A DNA stretch of 64,000 nucleotides from DAOTVD01 sp034437075 (GTDB taxonomy: Bacteria; Chloroflexota; Anaerolineae; Aggregatilineales; J027), in NCBI GenBank assembly GCA_034437075.1, contig DAOTVD010000427.1, forward strand, positions 1-64,000, given 5' to 3'. Below are positions 17,167-28,404 of this stretch, in pieces. Numbering within the stretch: position 1 is the first letter of the stretch; every line of letters begins with the position of its first letter. The position numbers were made by a program, and so were the translations under genes. The notes under the pieces were generated by a model, which saw only the letters and a program-made list of their open reading frames with translations, searched no databases and was not told the DNA's origin.

Positions 17167-18810
17167 ATGGCCCAACGTACTATACCCTCTAATCCGCCAT
17201 CACCCAGTATGGCGAACCAAATAAGCAACTTTATAAATGGCCCGCTTTTTACGGTAGCCTTTCGCTTGATCGCGCTAGCCCTCATTGATGTTTTTGCCAT
17301 TTGGTTTATTTTTGAACTCTTAGGCAACGATGCCTTTATCCTGGCGTTGTTCGTGGGGGTCGTCACGATCGGTATTAACGCTATATTCCTGATGCCAACC
17401 TTATATGCGTATCGATGGTTTGCGCCGGGCTTAACCCTGATGATCATCGTCATCATCTATCCCACGATTTTTACTGTCTATGCCGCGTTTACCAACTATC
17501 GTACCGGAAACTTTCTGACCCAAGCCCAGGCTCAGCAAGTCTTTGAAGCGCGCACCTACTTGCCCGAAGACGCGCCCACATATAGTTGGACAGCCTTTCG
17601 GGCTACCGATAATCCGGATAATTACGCCCTATGGCTTATCCCCGATAGTGATGATGCCGAGGCGCGCGACCCATTTCTAGCGCTCGAAAATTCGATTGTC
17701 CCCGGTGATGAAGTTGATCTGGGCGATAATACGCTTGATGAAGATGGCGTCCCAACGGGCATTGTTGGCTACGAACGCTTATCACGCGGCCAAGCCATCC
17801 CCATTTTGGATTCTGTCCTGAATCAGATCGAATTTGGTGATCCTGAGAACGTCGTCAAGCTCAGCCCCACCCGGCCCCTTGATCAAGCCGGGATTTTCCG
17901 GGATCGGTATATCTTTAACGATGACGGCACATTGATAGATAATGCGACTGGCGTGGTCTACACCGCCGAAACCGGGACGTTCACCAGCCGCGAAGGCGAA
18001 GAACTGCGCCCTGGCTACTATGTGTACGTGGGCGCGGAAAACTTCGAGCGCTTGCTGACATCCGAGCGAATTCGGGGCCCATTCGCCCAGGTCTTTTTGT
18101 GGACAATTACCTTTGCCTTTCTCAGCGTACTGTTGACCTTCTGGTTCGGGTTGTTCCTGGCCGTGGTGCTAAATGCGGACTTTATGCCCGGGCGGGCTGT
18201 CTGGCGGACTTTGCTGCTGGTGCCGTATGCCATCCCCGCCTTTGTGACCGTGCTCATCTGGAAAGGGTTGCTCAATGAGCAGTTAGGCGTCGTGAATGAT
18301 GTCATGCGCGATGTATTTGCTTGGGCGCCGCCCTGGTTCTCGGACCCCACCTGGGCCAAAATTGGTATTATGGTCATTCAGCTATGGCTAGGTTTTCCCT
18401 ACATGATGCTAATCTGTAGTGGGGCCCTGCAATCTATCCCGCGTGATATTTATGCCGCAGCCGAAGTGGATGGCGCAAGCGTCTTTCAGAAATTCCGTTT
18501 TCTGACGCTGCCCTTGTTGCTGGTCGCCGTTGGCCCCTTGTTGATTGCCTCGTTCGCGTTTAACTTCAATAACTTTACAATCATCGAACTGTATAATCGG
18601 GGCGAGCCCGTAATTAACCTGGATACACCTGCTGGGCATACCGACATCCTCATCACCTACATGTACGATATCGCCTTCGGTGGGGGGGGTAACCAAGACT
18701 ACGCGCTGGCTTCCGCTGTGACCCTTGTCATCTTTTTGATGGTCGCCATCATCACGATTTTCAATTTCCGCTTTACGCGCGGCTGGGAGGAGATTTCAGA
18801 AAATGTTTAG
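17167..18810 (+). CDS. malF: Maltose-type ABC permease MalF with large periplasmic loop
   Basis: 547 residues. Three helices (about 25-115) precede a polar extracytoplasmic domain of about 170 residues, corresponding to the P2 loop seen in E. coli MalF, and then a six-helix permease core beginning near FLWTITFAFLSVLLTFWFG. The EAA loop that docks the ATPase is YAAAEVDGASVFQKFRFLTL. The loop contacts the binding protein in known MalF. It overlaps malG by eight bases. No ATPase gene follows; a shared MsmX/UgpC-type ATPase elsewhere in the genome probably serves this importer. Confidence 0.88.
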   Translation: MAQRTIPSNPPSPSMANQISNFINGPLFTVAFRLIALALIDVFAIWFIFELLGNDAFILALFVGVVTIGINAIFLMPTLYAYRWFAPGLTLMIIVIIYPTIFTVYAAFTNYRTGNFLTQAQAQQVFEARTYLPEDAPTYSWTAFRATDNPDNYALWLIPDSDDAEARDPFLALENSIVPGDEVDLGDNTLDEDGVPTGIVGYERLSRGQAIPILDSVLNQIEFGDPENVVKLSPTRPLDQAGIFRDRYIFNDDGTLIDNATGVVYTAETGTFTSREGEELRPGYYVYVGAENFERLLTSERIRGPFAQVFLWTITFAFLSVLLTFWFGLFLAVVLNADFMPGRAVWRTLLLVPYAIPAFVTVLIWKGLLNEQLGVVNDVMRDVFAWAPPWFSDPTWAKIGIMVIQLWLGFPYMMLICSGALQSIPRDIYAAAEVDGASVFQKFRFLTLPLLLVAVGPLLIASFAFNFNNFTIIELYNRGEPVINLDTPAGHTDILITYMYDIAFGGGGNQDYALASAVTLVIFLMVAIITIFNFRFTRGWEEISENV

Positions 18811-19693
18811 CGCACTCATGACCGTTTTGTCTGAACCACACCGGCGCCAACAAGCCATTGAATATGTCGTGCGGATGACTATCCTGGGGTTGGTGCTGAT
18901 ATTCTGCTTTTTGCCGATTGTGTGGGTGTTTTCCGCATCCATCAACGAAACAGGCACATTGAACACCCAACAACTCATCCCTAACAATGTAGGGCTAGCC
19001 AACTACGAAGCTTTGTTGGATAGCGATATACACCCTTTTGATTTATGGCTGCGTAACTCGATCATCGCCGCCACCATAACGTCGCTTCTCTCCGTGCTCA
19101 TCAGTGCGATGGGCGCTTATGCCTTCTCGCGCTTTCGGTTCCGGGGGCGCCGCAACCTGATGTTGTTGGTCTTTCTGGTGCAAGTTTTCCCCAGTTCGTT
19201 GACCATCGTCGCGACGTTTTTGCTGATCCAAGAAATTGGTACGCATATCCCATCTTTCGACCTGAACACCTACGGGGGCTTGATTCTGGTCTATCTGGGC
19301 GGGGCCTTGGGCATCAATACCTGGCTTATGAAAGGCTTTCTGGACTCCGTCCCGCGCGATCTGGATGAATCAGCGCGCATTGACGGTGCCTCCGATTGGC
19401 TAATCTTCTGGCGCATTATCTTTCCGCTTATTCGTCCGGTTTTGGCCGTCGTCGGCATTCTGACCTTTATCGGGGTCTATGGCGATGTGATCATTTCACT
19501 CACGCTATTGAAAGATAACAACATGCAAACGCTGGCTATCGGCCTGAATAACCTAGTGAGTTCGGACTTTGACCAGGAATGGGGCGTGTTCTCGGCGGGA
19601 GCTTTGCTGGGGGCGATTCCCATCGTAATTGTCGTTCTGACCTTCCAACGCTTCTTGGTCAGTGGATTGACTGAAGGTGCCGTAAAAGGCTAA
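18803..19693 (+). CDS. malG: Maltose-type ABC permease MalG
   Basis: 296 residues, six helices. N-terminal helix LGLVLIFCFLPIVWVFSASI, conserved GAYAFSRFRFRGRR, and the EAA loop DESARIDGASDWLIFWRIIF followed by PLIRPVLAVVG. These match MalG-type permeases of carbohydrate importers. Its start lies inside the malF end (eight-base overlap), giving translational coupling. It closes the operon; a long perfect inverted repeat follows at 19787-19841. Confidence 0.9.
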   Translation: MFSALMTVLSEPHRRQQAIEYVVRMTILGLVLIFCFLPIVWVFSASINETGTLNTQQLIPNNVGLANYEALLDSDIHPFDLWLRNSIIAATITSLLSVLISAMGAYAFSRFRFRGRRNLMLLVFLVQVFPSSLTIVATFLLIQEIGTHIPSFDLNTYGGLILVYLGGALGINTWLMKGFLDSVPRDLDESARIDGASDWLIFWRIIFPLIRPVLAVVGILTFIGVYGDVIISLTLLKDNNMQTLAIGLNNLVSSDFDQEWGVFSAGALLGAIPIVIVVLTFQRFLVSGLTEGAVKG

Positions 19694-19786
19694 TGCGGCG
19701 TTTGGTTTCCGAGAAGTTTTGGCTGTGCTTCGACCGCGCCACATAGGGCGCTTAGCTGAGCACAGCCCATTCTGGGCCGTATTTAT

Positions 19787-19841
19787 CAAAGTGCGCCGTA
19801 AAGCCCCTCGCTTTATCTATGGGGATATAAGGCGCACTTTG
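19787..19841 (+). terminator. Long inverted repeat after malG, in a 319-base gene-free gap (19694-20012)
   Basis: CAAAGTGCGCC at 19787-19797 and GGCGCACTTTG at 19831-19841 are perfect reverse complements. An inner pairing GCCCC/GGGG near 19803/19821 folds the loop. There is no T-run, so it may act as a 3' stabiliser or a factor-dependent terminator. The rest of the gap, up to the rmd start at 20013, holds no recognisable gene. A direct duplication TATACTG-TATACCGG near 19973-19986 sits where the rmd promoter should be. Confidence 0.55.
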
Positions 19842-20012
19842 GTAAGAGGCGTGCGTTATTGTGTCACCAATGACTAATCTGCATGGCGGGCTTAACTTGA
19901 CAAGCGCTGATGAGTGTTCGTCTATTGTTGTAGATGAGACTTCCTCACGTCAACCATGGACTCCTCCGGTATACTGTATACCGGATTATGAACCGCTGAA
20001 GGGCAATTTGAA

Positions 20013-21955
<1,943 letters not shown>

Positions 21956-21957
21956 CC

Positions 21958-23082
21958 CTAGGCAGGGTTATTCTGCTGCTGCTGCATCATCGCAAAACGT
22001 AAACCACCCACGGCATTCATATCAACCGGGTGCACTTTTTTGGTCATAGCATGCTTTTTGGGGTTCAAGATTTTGCCGCCCTTGTTCGGGTTTCTGGGGT
22101 CGAAGGTGCCATAAATATCCAAGAGTTTATCTTGCACCAGCACGGCCCCACCCCCCACCAGAATGACGAGCTTAATCCCGCGAAAGCCGTTAAAGACACC
22201 ATCACAAATATTGTTGGCGATCCAATCCGCGTAACGCTCGCGATGATTATCAATCGCCGATTCTAAATTGACTTCCATACCCGCCACGCGCAAATTATAG
22301 TCACCCTCGTTGGAACCCCGGCGCAAGATGGTATCCATGTCATCAACAGTCAAGACCTTGAAGTCATCGTGACGTTTATGCAACATGCGCAAAAGCGGCT
22401 CGCGCATATGCGTGTTGACGCCTGCTTGCTCCCAAGTCGCGGTTTCTAAGCTTTCTGGGTTGAACGTCCCATCCGTGACCTTGAGGGCATCCAGCGTAAA
22501 TGCGCCCACATCCAAGATAACCACTTCACCCGCCAGCAAATCCGTATCGACGAGCTTGCCTTGGTCATCCACCACAAAACAAATCGCCGCGCCTAAGCCT
22601 TCGGGCCAAACGGTAATGCGCTCGTAATGCCATTCACGCGGTTTACGATCACCTTTAAGCTGAATTTCGACACGGCCATTATCTTCCATAAATCGCTGTT
22701 CGATCTGTTCTTTGGCCGTTACGAACAAGCCAGGTGGGGCAAAGAGGGTCAGATCGACGCTACCTTTTTTGACCCCGAGATTAGCAATCGCATTTGCGAC
22801 CAAAAATTGGTGAAACTCATCCCCATAGCGATTAGCGCCCATATGGTGTTCTAAGCCGCGCCGGGTCACACGAATGACATCATCACCTGTGATGTAACGA
22901 TTGCCGTACCAATCGACGTATTTGTATTGCATTTCGAAATCTTCGCCCAGCCCCAGGCTATCCCCTGTCGCTATGGCGCGCACAGACGGTTCGTAATAAC
23001 GTTTATATCCGCCGTTGTTCTTAGCCATGACAACATTCGTGCCTGCGTTACCGGCATCTGCTGAGACAATGTAGTCTGCCAT
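21958..23082 (-). CDS. ParM/StbA-family actin-like ATPase
   Basis: 374 residues, actin-hsp70 fold. Phosphate 1 loop VSADAGNAGTNVV near the N-terminus, phosphate 2 VVILDVGAFTLDALKV in the middle, and adenosine-binding LVILVGGGAVLVQDKL near the C-terminus. Length and layout fit ParM or Alp filament proteins rather than MreB, FtsA or DnaK. Partner genes (a ParR-type DNA binder and centromere) are not adjacent; the nearest candidates are the iteron array and ParR-like gene at 8645-9620. Known relatives polymerise with ATP and push plasmids apart. In a chromosomal setting the cargo is unknown. The C-terminus ends in a Q-rich tail (MMQQQQNNPA). Confidence 0.8.
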   Translation of the reverse strand: MADYIVSADAGNAGTNVVMAKNNGGYKRYYEPSVRAIATGDSLGLGEDFEMQYKYVDWYGNRYITGDDVIRVTRRGLEHHMGANRYGDEFHQFLVANAIANLGVKKGSVDLTLFAPPGLFVTAKEQIEQRFMEDNGRVEIQLKGDRKPREWHYERITVWPEGLGAAICFVVDDQGKLVDTDLLAGEVVILDVGAFTLDALKVTDGTFNPESLETATWEQAGVNTHMREPLLRMLHKRHDDFKVLTVDDMDTILRRGSNEGDYNLRVAGMEVNLESAIDNHRERYADWIANNICDGVFNGFRGIKLVILVGGGAVLVQDKLLDIYGTFDPRNPNKGGKILNPKKHAMTKKVHPVDMNAVGGLRFAMMQQQQNNPA

Positions 23083-23285
23083 CCGATATGTTCCTTTACA
23101 TCATCATGTTTGCCTGACGAAAAGCGATGTCCCGATGGGTTGTTGACCCACAAGCTTATTCCGGAGCGGTGCCGTGTTGGCTAAAAGTGTATCACATCCC
23201 CCCGCCAAACTGAAATATTGCGCCGCGTCAGTCATCAGAGTAGGCTTTTAGCATAGGTGCTTTTCAGGATGAGAAAGGACATCTC

Positions 23286-24266
23286 TTGCAAAAACGTGAA
23301 CGCCTCAAAAAAACCTTGGCTGGCGAGGCGGTAGACCGTCCGCCCGTCGCGTTGTGGCGCCATTGGCCTGGGGACGATCAAAACCCGGCAGACCTGGCAG
23401 CCGCGACCCTACATTTTCAAGAACAATGGGATTGGGATTTTATCAAAGCTTCGCCCGCGAGTAGCTATAGTGTGCGCGGCTATGGCGTGGAAGATATTTG
23501 GGTGGGCGATATTGAAGGCACGCGCGATTATGTGCGATATGTTATCCACGAGCCCGCCGATTGGCATCATTTAGCCCAGCTTGACCCTACCACGGGCGCA
23601 TTAGGCCACTATCGTGACGCCTTGCGCCTTATTCGCCAGGGCGCAGGCGAGGATGTCCCAATTTTAGCGACCATTTTTAGCCCGCTCGCCCAAGCTAAAA
23701 ATATCATCGGGCGGGACGAACTGGTGCGCCATGTCCATCAGTATCCCCAGGCGGTGCATGCGGGGCTAAAAATCATCACCGACAATACCCGCGCTTATCT
23801 GGCCGCCCTGCAAGATGTCGCGCTGGATGGCATTTTCTACGCGGTACAACATGCCACGTATACCCTTTTCAGCGAGACCACCTATCGAGAATTTGGCTTG
23901 GCTTACGATTTGCAACTTTTGGAGGCTCTGCCCGAGAGTTGGTGGTTTAACATGCTACACCTACACGGACAAGCCCCCATGTTTAAGCTAGCAGCGGAAT
24001 ATCCAGTACAGGCGATCAACTGGCATGACCGCGAAACATCCCCCGATTTACGCACGGCTGCCGATCAATTTACCGGCGCGTTATGCGGGGGTCTGGGGCA
24101 TTTCGAGGCCGTGCATAATGGCACGCCCGATGAAGTCACGCATCAGGCCCAGGATGCCATCCGGCAAATGGATGGTCGGCGCTTTATCCTTTCGACGGGA
24201 TGCGTGATGATGACCACCACACCCCAGGCCAATATTCGCGCTGTTCGGCAAGCTGTCGAGCCCTAA
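23286..24266 (+). CDS. Uroporphyrinogen decarboxylase (URO-D) superfamily protein
   Basis: 326 residues starting at TTG 23286, behind AAAGGA. The N-terminus KRERLKKTLAGEAVDRPPVALWRHW matches the URO-D superfamily, and the barrel carries SPLAQAKNIIG and a late segment with INWHDRE, LCGGLGH and FILSTGCVM. The histidine and cysteine near the C-terminus resemble the zinc-binding corrinoid methyltransferase branch (MtaA/CmuA-like) as much as HemE. HemE itself is longer and has a conserved N-terminal RQAGR motif that is missing here. So this is likely not the heme-pathway enzyme. It is followed by a convergent activator gene. Substrate unknown. Confidence 0.75.
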   Translation: MQKRERLKKTLAGEAVDRPPVALWRHWPGDDQNPADLAAATLHFQEQWDWDFIKASPASSYSVRGYGVEDIWVGDIEGTRDYVRYVIHEPADWHHLAQLDPTTGALGHYRDALRLIRQGAGEDVPILATIFSPLAQAKNIIGRDELVRHVHQYPQAVHAGLKIITDNTRAYLAALQDVALDGIFYAVQHATYTLFSETTYREFGLAYDLQLLEALPESWWFNMLHLHGQAPMFKLAAEYPVQAINWHDRETSPDLRTAADQFTGALCGGLGHFEAVHNGTPDEVTHQAQDAIRQMDGRRFILSTGCVMMTTTPQANIRAVRQAVEP

Positions 24267-24275
24267 TGCCGCCAA

Positions 24276-27200
24276 CTAAATATCTTGGTCGCCAGCTGAA
24301 CTGGCGTCGTCTGGGTCAAAATCGTCTTCATCATCGCGCAAATGATTTTTCAGCGCTTGATGGGTCTTTTTGATCGCTTCTCGCACAATGAGCGAATCTG
24401 GATTAATGGCCAGCGCTCTTTCATAGTAATCTAGAGCTTGCCATAATTGGTTGTTCAAACGCGCGCTGTGTCCGGCATTGACCAGAATTTCATAGCAACG
24501 GATCTCGTAAACATGTTGGAGATTGACGATCCAATCACTATAGAAATCTTTCAAAAAACGGTCTTTATATAATGCGGCGGCACGTTCGCCCTGCTCCTGG
24601 GGCTGAAAATGCTGTAAAGGTAATACTTGCATTTCTTGGTAGTAAAGATCAAATAGCTGGGTATCGGCCTCAATATCAACGGCTTCGTTGATTTGGTAGT
24701 AGCCATCCTCATGAATGATCGTTTTATGGCCAACAGCACGGCGCGCCCGCGCTATTGTGGTGCTCAAATTATCCCTGGCATGTTTAGGGCTGGTGTAATC
24801 CGGCCAGAAAAGATGAATAAGGTCATCTTTACTTTGGGGGCCTTTGTAGTACAGACAGAAAAAGATCTCCCGCGCCTGGTTCGACTCCCATTTTTCGATA
24901 AGTATCCCATCCCGATAGACGATCCCCTCCCCGAAAGCCTCAATACGGATACGCACCGGAAGGTCTATCTCGGGTAAGATTTCAGGTGAAATACAGCTTA
25001 GAGGCAAATTGGCCTGGCTTAGACCTCGCAGCTTTTCTTCCATACGATGGTCTGCCCAAAACAGCTTCTCACGCAACATGGCGTTAAGTTCGGGAACATT
25101 CAGCATTTCGGCCAACAGGGGCTGTAGATGTTTATCGATAATTTGGGATTCAACTGACGACAACATCTTTACGAAGTGGCGTAGATGGTTTTGGTCTTGG
25201 CGACGTGCGGCGCTGCTTAAACCAAGCGTTATCATCTGCATCCATTCTGGATATTGTTTTTCGTTTAGAAAATGTGCCATACACGTTTGTAAGACACCAT
25301 CAGCTTGCTCGTCCCAATGTTCATCGAGTTCGCAGGCCGCCCAAACCCCCCATGCTAAACAGTTCTCTGATACATCCTCTGCCCAAGCCAACTGATCGGT
25401 TAGCAACATTCTCGCGAATTGATAATCTTTTTTCCAACGCGCCAGCCAGGCGTAATTAACCTGAGACATATGCAGAAGCGTTTCTTCGGAATTTGGGTCG
25501 TCCTGGTCGTCCTGTTGCGCTTCGGCACAGTAAAGCGCCTGTTCATAATGCTTCTTGGCGGCTTCCCAATGCCCACAGTCGCGCAACAAATCACCCATTG
25601 TCCAATGCAAATACCCTTCGGCGCGGCTGTGTTTATGTTTTTGGGCTAAGTCTAGCCCCTCACTGGCCAGGTTATAAGCCGATATATACCGATAATGCAT
25701 ATGGTAGTGATAGGCCAGATTATTTAACAAAAGCGCAAACGCGGATGTATCACGATCTTTGCCCCGTAATCCCCGGGCCTTTTGCAAGCAGGCCTCTGCT
25801 TTTTCAAGATCATCTATTTTCTGATAAATCACCATCAGATCGAGTAACAAGACAGAGAGTGCATATGGGTCTCCGTGAGCTTCGTATGCTTCGAGCGCTT
25901 GCTCCAAGTTGGACTGGGCTTTTTCAAGCTCCCCAAGCCTTAAATAAGACCGGCCAATAATCCGTAGTGCTTTGCCGTATGTATTATTTTTTTGCTCCGT
26001 TTCGGGTAAGCACCGCTGGGCGATTTCTAAACTGGTCTGCACATCGTTCGTCTGTAATGCAATCATGGCAAAATGTAAATCTACCCGCATCACGCCCAGC
26101 TCATTCTGGCGGGCCGCATACCCCTTTTTTGCGGCATCTAGGCTCTGGCGGGCATTGTCATAATCCAGCCTATCAATGTATATCGCGCCACATAACCGCT
26201 GTAACTCGGGCACATTTTCAGCATACGGCTGTAAGAGCTCTTGCCAACGCAGCAGAATTTCCGTATCGCCTCGGTTGTAGTACATCACAACGGCATTCTC
26301 GACCAGATTAAACGCTTCTTCTAGGTGCTGCCCTTGTACGTAATGAAAAAGTGCCCGGTCTAAATTTCCGCGTTCGTCATACCAGATGGCCGCGCGTTGA
26401 TGAACCTCCTTAAAGATTTGGGAATGCTCGGTGTGTAGCTTTTTGTATAGAAAACGGCGCAAACGCCTAGGGATTATAAAACCGGCCTTGGCTCGCTTAA
26501 GAAAACCCTGCGTTGAAAAAGAAGCCCACATATCTTGATCTTGGGGCGAAAGTCCCATGATATGTGCCCATATTTCGGGCGAAATCTCCTGCAAGATGGA
26601 CGCGCGCAATAAATAGGTTTGTGTGGTGTATGGCATCGCCTTGAGCAAACAATCAGCTAGGCGGTTAAAGGCCTGTTCAATGTCGATTGAACCAGCTAGG
26701 GCGGCTTTGATGGCCGTGCTATCCCGCACAGATAATGCTAAGTGAATGCCTAACGGCCACCCATCCAAGCGTTCGTACAGCCAATCAATAAAGGTGGCCG
26801 TGTGGTCATTGGCTTGCATGGCGTCCGCCAGAGCATGCACTTCCGACAATGTGAATTTTATATCCTCTGACCCAAAGCCGATGACCTTACCCTGGGCAGC
26901 CAGATGATCATAAGGGATAAAATCCAGGGTCGTTTGGCTGATCAACACAAGATGCAGATTACAAGGTCGATTATTGATGAAAGTTTCGAAGCGCTCAATC
27001 GCTTCGGGAAAGGCATACAATAAATGGACATCATCAATAAACAGGGTCACATGGGGGAGGGGGTCAAAACATTCTGGTAAATCTTCAATTTTGTAGGCGC
27101 CCGATTTCGAAGTGGCTGTGGCAATACAATAGTCACGCAAAGCTGTCATGATTTCTAAATCAAAGATATTGGCATCGCGCGTCTGCGCAGAAAGTTGAAC

Positions 27201-27362
27201 CCATACGACCGGGGTTTGAAGTTGTGCAGCCCATTGTTCGCAAAGGATCGTTTTGCCATAGCCCGAAGGTGCCCTAATGAGCGTGACGGGCATCTGCTGG
27301 GACTTGGTGAGTCTGTCGAGTTGCTCTTTACGAATAAGGTACTGGGTTTGAGCAGCCATCAT
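24276..27362 (-). CDS. Large MalT/SARP-like regulator: P-loop ATPase, TPR array, C-terminal winged helix with BTAD
   Basis: 1028 residues. The P-loop APSGYGKT at 31-38 and LFIDDVHLL (Walker B) are those of MalT-type signal-transduction ATPases. A long TPR-like alpha solenoid covers about residues 370-770. About residues 800-890 form an OmpR-type winged helix (NQAREIFFCLYYKGPQSKDD, LSTTIARARRAVG), followed by a bacterial transcriptional-activator domain and an acidic tail. Such proteins bind ATP and an inducer, oligomerise, and activate transcription. The target is unknown; neighbours on both sides (URO-D family enzyme and an amino-acid importer) are candidates. A second Met at 27359 is an equal start. 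Confidence 0.82.
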   Translation of the reverse strand: MMAAQTQYLIRKEQLDRLTKSQQMPVTLIRAPSGYGKTILCEQWAAQLQTPVVWVQLSAQTRDANIFDLEIMTALRDYCIATATSKSGAYKIEDLPECFDPLPHVTLFIDDVHLLYAFPEAIERFETFINNRPCNLHLVLISQTTLDFIPYDHLAAQGKVIGFGSEDIKFTLSEVHALADAMQANDHTATFIDWLYERLDGWPLGIHLALSVRDSTAIKAALAGSIDIEQAFNRLADCLLKAMPYTTQTYLLRASILQEISPEIWAHIMGLSPQDQDMWASFSTQGFLKRAKAGFIIPRRLRRFLYKKLHTEHSQIFKEVHQRAAIWYDERGNLDRALFHYVQGQHLEEAFNLVENAVVMYYNRGDTEILLRWQELLQPYAENVPELQRLCGAIYIDRLDYDNARQSLDAAKKGYAARQNELGVMRVDLHFAMIALQTNDVQTSLEIAQRCLPETEQKNNTYGKALRIIGRSYLRLGELEKAQSNLEQALEAYEAHGDPYALSVLLLDLMVIYQKIDDLEKAEACLQKARGLRGKDRDTSAFALLLNNLAYHYHMHYRYISAYNLASEGLDLAQKHKHSRAEGYLHWTMGDLLRDCGHWEAAKKHYEQALYCAEAQQDDQDDPNSEETLLHMSQVNYAWLARWKKDYQFARMLLTDQLAWAEDVSENCLAWGVWAACELDEHWDEQADGVLQTCMAHFLNEKQYPEWMQMITLGLSSAARRQDQNHLRHFVKMLSSVESQIIDKHLQPLLAEMLNVPELNAMLREKLFWADHRMEEKLRGLSQANLPLSCISPEILPEIDLPVRIRIEAFGEGIVYRDGILIEKWESNQAREIFFCLYYKGPQSKDDLIHLFWPDYTSPKHARDNLSTTIARARRAVGHKTIIHEDGYYQINEAVDIEADTQLFDLYYQEMQVLPLQHFQPQEQGERAAALYKDRFLKDFYSDWIVNLQHVYEIRCYEILVNAGHSARLNNQLWQALDYYERALAINPDSLIVREAIKKTHQALKNHLRDDEDDFDPDDASSAGDQDI

Positions 27363-27534
27363 GCTTTTTTAACCTCCAATGAGCGCAGATAATTAAAGAG
27401 ATATACCGTTTTTTTTAGCCTAACTCAACAGAAATGAGACTTAGACACAAAACCTGACACAAAATGGACACAAAATGGACAGCAGAACTTATCCACAAAT
27501 ACCCGAGCACTGCATCAGATCAAGAGGCAACATC

Positions 27535-27562
27535 AAAAAACGAGCCTGCGGGGCTCGTTTCT
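27535..27562 (-). terminator. Hairpin with T-run ending the amino-acid importer operon
   Basis: On the minus strand CGAGCCC-CGCA-GGCTCG with flanking AAA/TTT is followed by a run of six T. It lies about 30 bases past the stop of the ATPase gene at 27594. It is a standard intrinsic terminator. Confidence 0.8.
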
Positions 27563-27593
27563 AGCGCGTTGTGATGATCGTCGTTTCGGGCGA

Positions 27594-28379
27594 CTAGAGA
27601 ATTTGTGAAAGGAAAAGCTTGGTGCGGTCGTGCTGCGGGTTATTAAAGAATTCTTCGGGGGGCGCAACTTCAACCACGCTGCCAGCATCCATAAAAATGA
27701 CCCGCTGGGCAACTTCGCGCGCAAAACCCATTTCATGAGTTACTACGGCCATCGTCATGCCTTCGTAAGCTAATTCTAGCATGGCATCCAGCACTTCTTT
27801 AATCATTTCTGGGTCCAGAGCAGAAGTCGGCTCATCAAACAGCATGATTTTGGGGTCCATGGCCAGCGCGCGCGCAATCGCGACACGTTGCTGCTGGCCG
27901 CCAGAGAGCTGGCCTGGGTACTTATGCGCCTGGTCTTGGATGCCAACCCGCTCAAGCAAGCTCATGGCTTTTTCTTCGGACTCGTGGCGCGGGCGGTGGC
28001 GCACATAGCGTTGAGCTAACGTGACATTTTGCAGCACGGTGATATGCGGAAACAGGTTAAATTGTTGGAAAACCATGCCCACCTCGCGCCGAATCTCCGC
28101 GATATTGCGCGTATCGTTAGATAGTTCGATGCCATCCACGATGATTTCACCATCCTGGTGTTCCTCCAGGCGGTTGATACAGCGAATTAAGGTCGATTTA
28201 CCAGACCCGGACGGGCCGCAGATAACCACCACTTCGCGTTCGCGAATGGTCAGGTTGATGTCGCGTAATACATGGAAATCGCCAAACCACTTATTTAAGT
28301 TCCGCAACTCAATGATGGTATCCCCCACCTGAGTTTGTGATTTGTGATCCGTTTTTTCGGCTTTGACTGTGTCTGTCAT
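27594..28379 (-). CDS. aapP: Polar amino-acid ABC transporter ATPase
   Basis: 261 residues. Walker [20 protein letters not shown]-loop [13 protein letters not shown], signature [17 protein letters not shown], Walker [16 protein letters not shown] and switch histidine in VVTHEMGFA. The [13 protein letters not shown] segment is diagnostic of the GlnQ/AapP family. It energises import of L-amino acids through the two permeases encoded just upstream in the same operon, 25 bases away. It is the last gene, followed by a hairpin terminator. Confidence 0.93.
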   Translation of the reverse strand: MTDTVKAEKTDHKSQTQVGDTIIELRNLNKWFGDFHVLRDINLTIREREVVVICGPSGSGKSTLIRCINRLEEHQDGEIIVDGIELSNDTRNIAEIRREVGMVFQQFNLFPHITVLQNVTLAQRYVRHRPRHESEEKAMSLLERVGIQDQAHKYPGQLSGGQQQRVAIARALAMDPKIMLFDEPTSALDPEMIKEVLDAMLELAYEGMTMAVVTHEMGFAREVAQRVIFMDAGSVVEVAPPEEFFNNPQHDRTKLFLSQIL

Positions 28380-28404
28380 TGGTTTTGTTCCTTCATCGTT
28401 CTAT

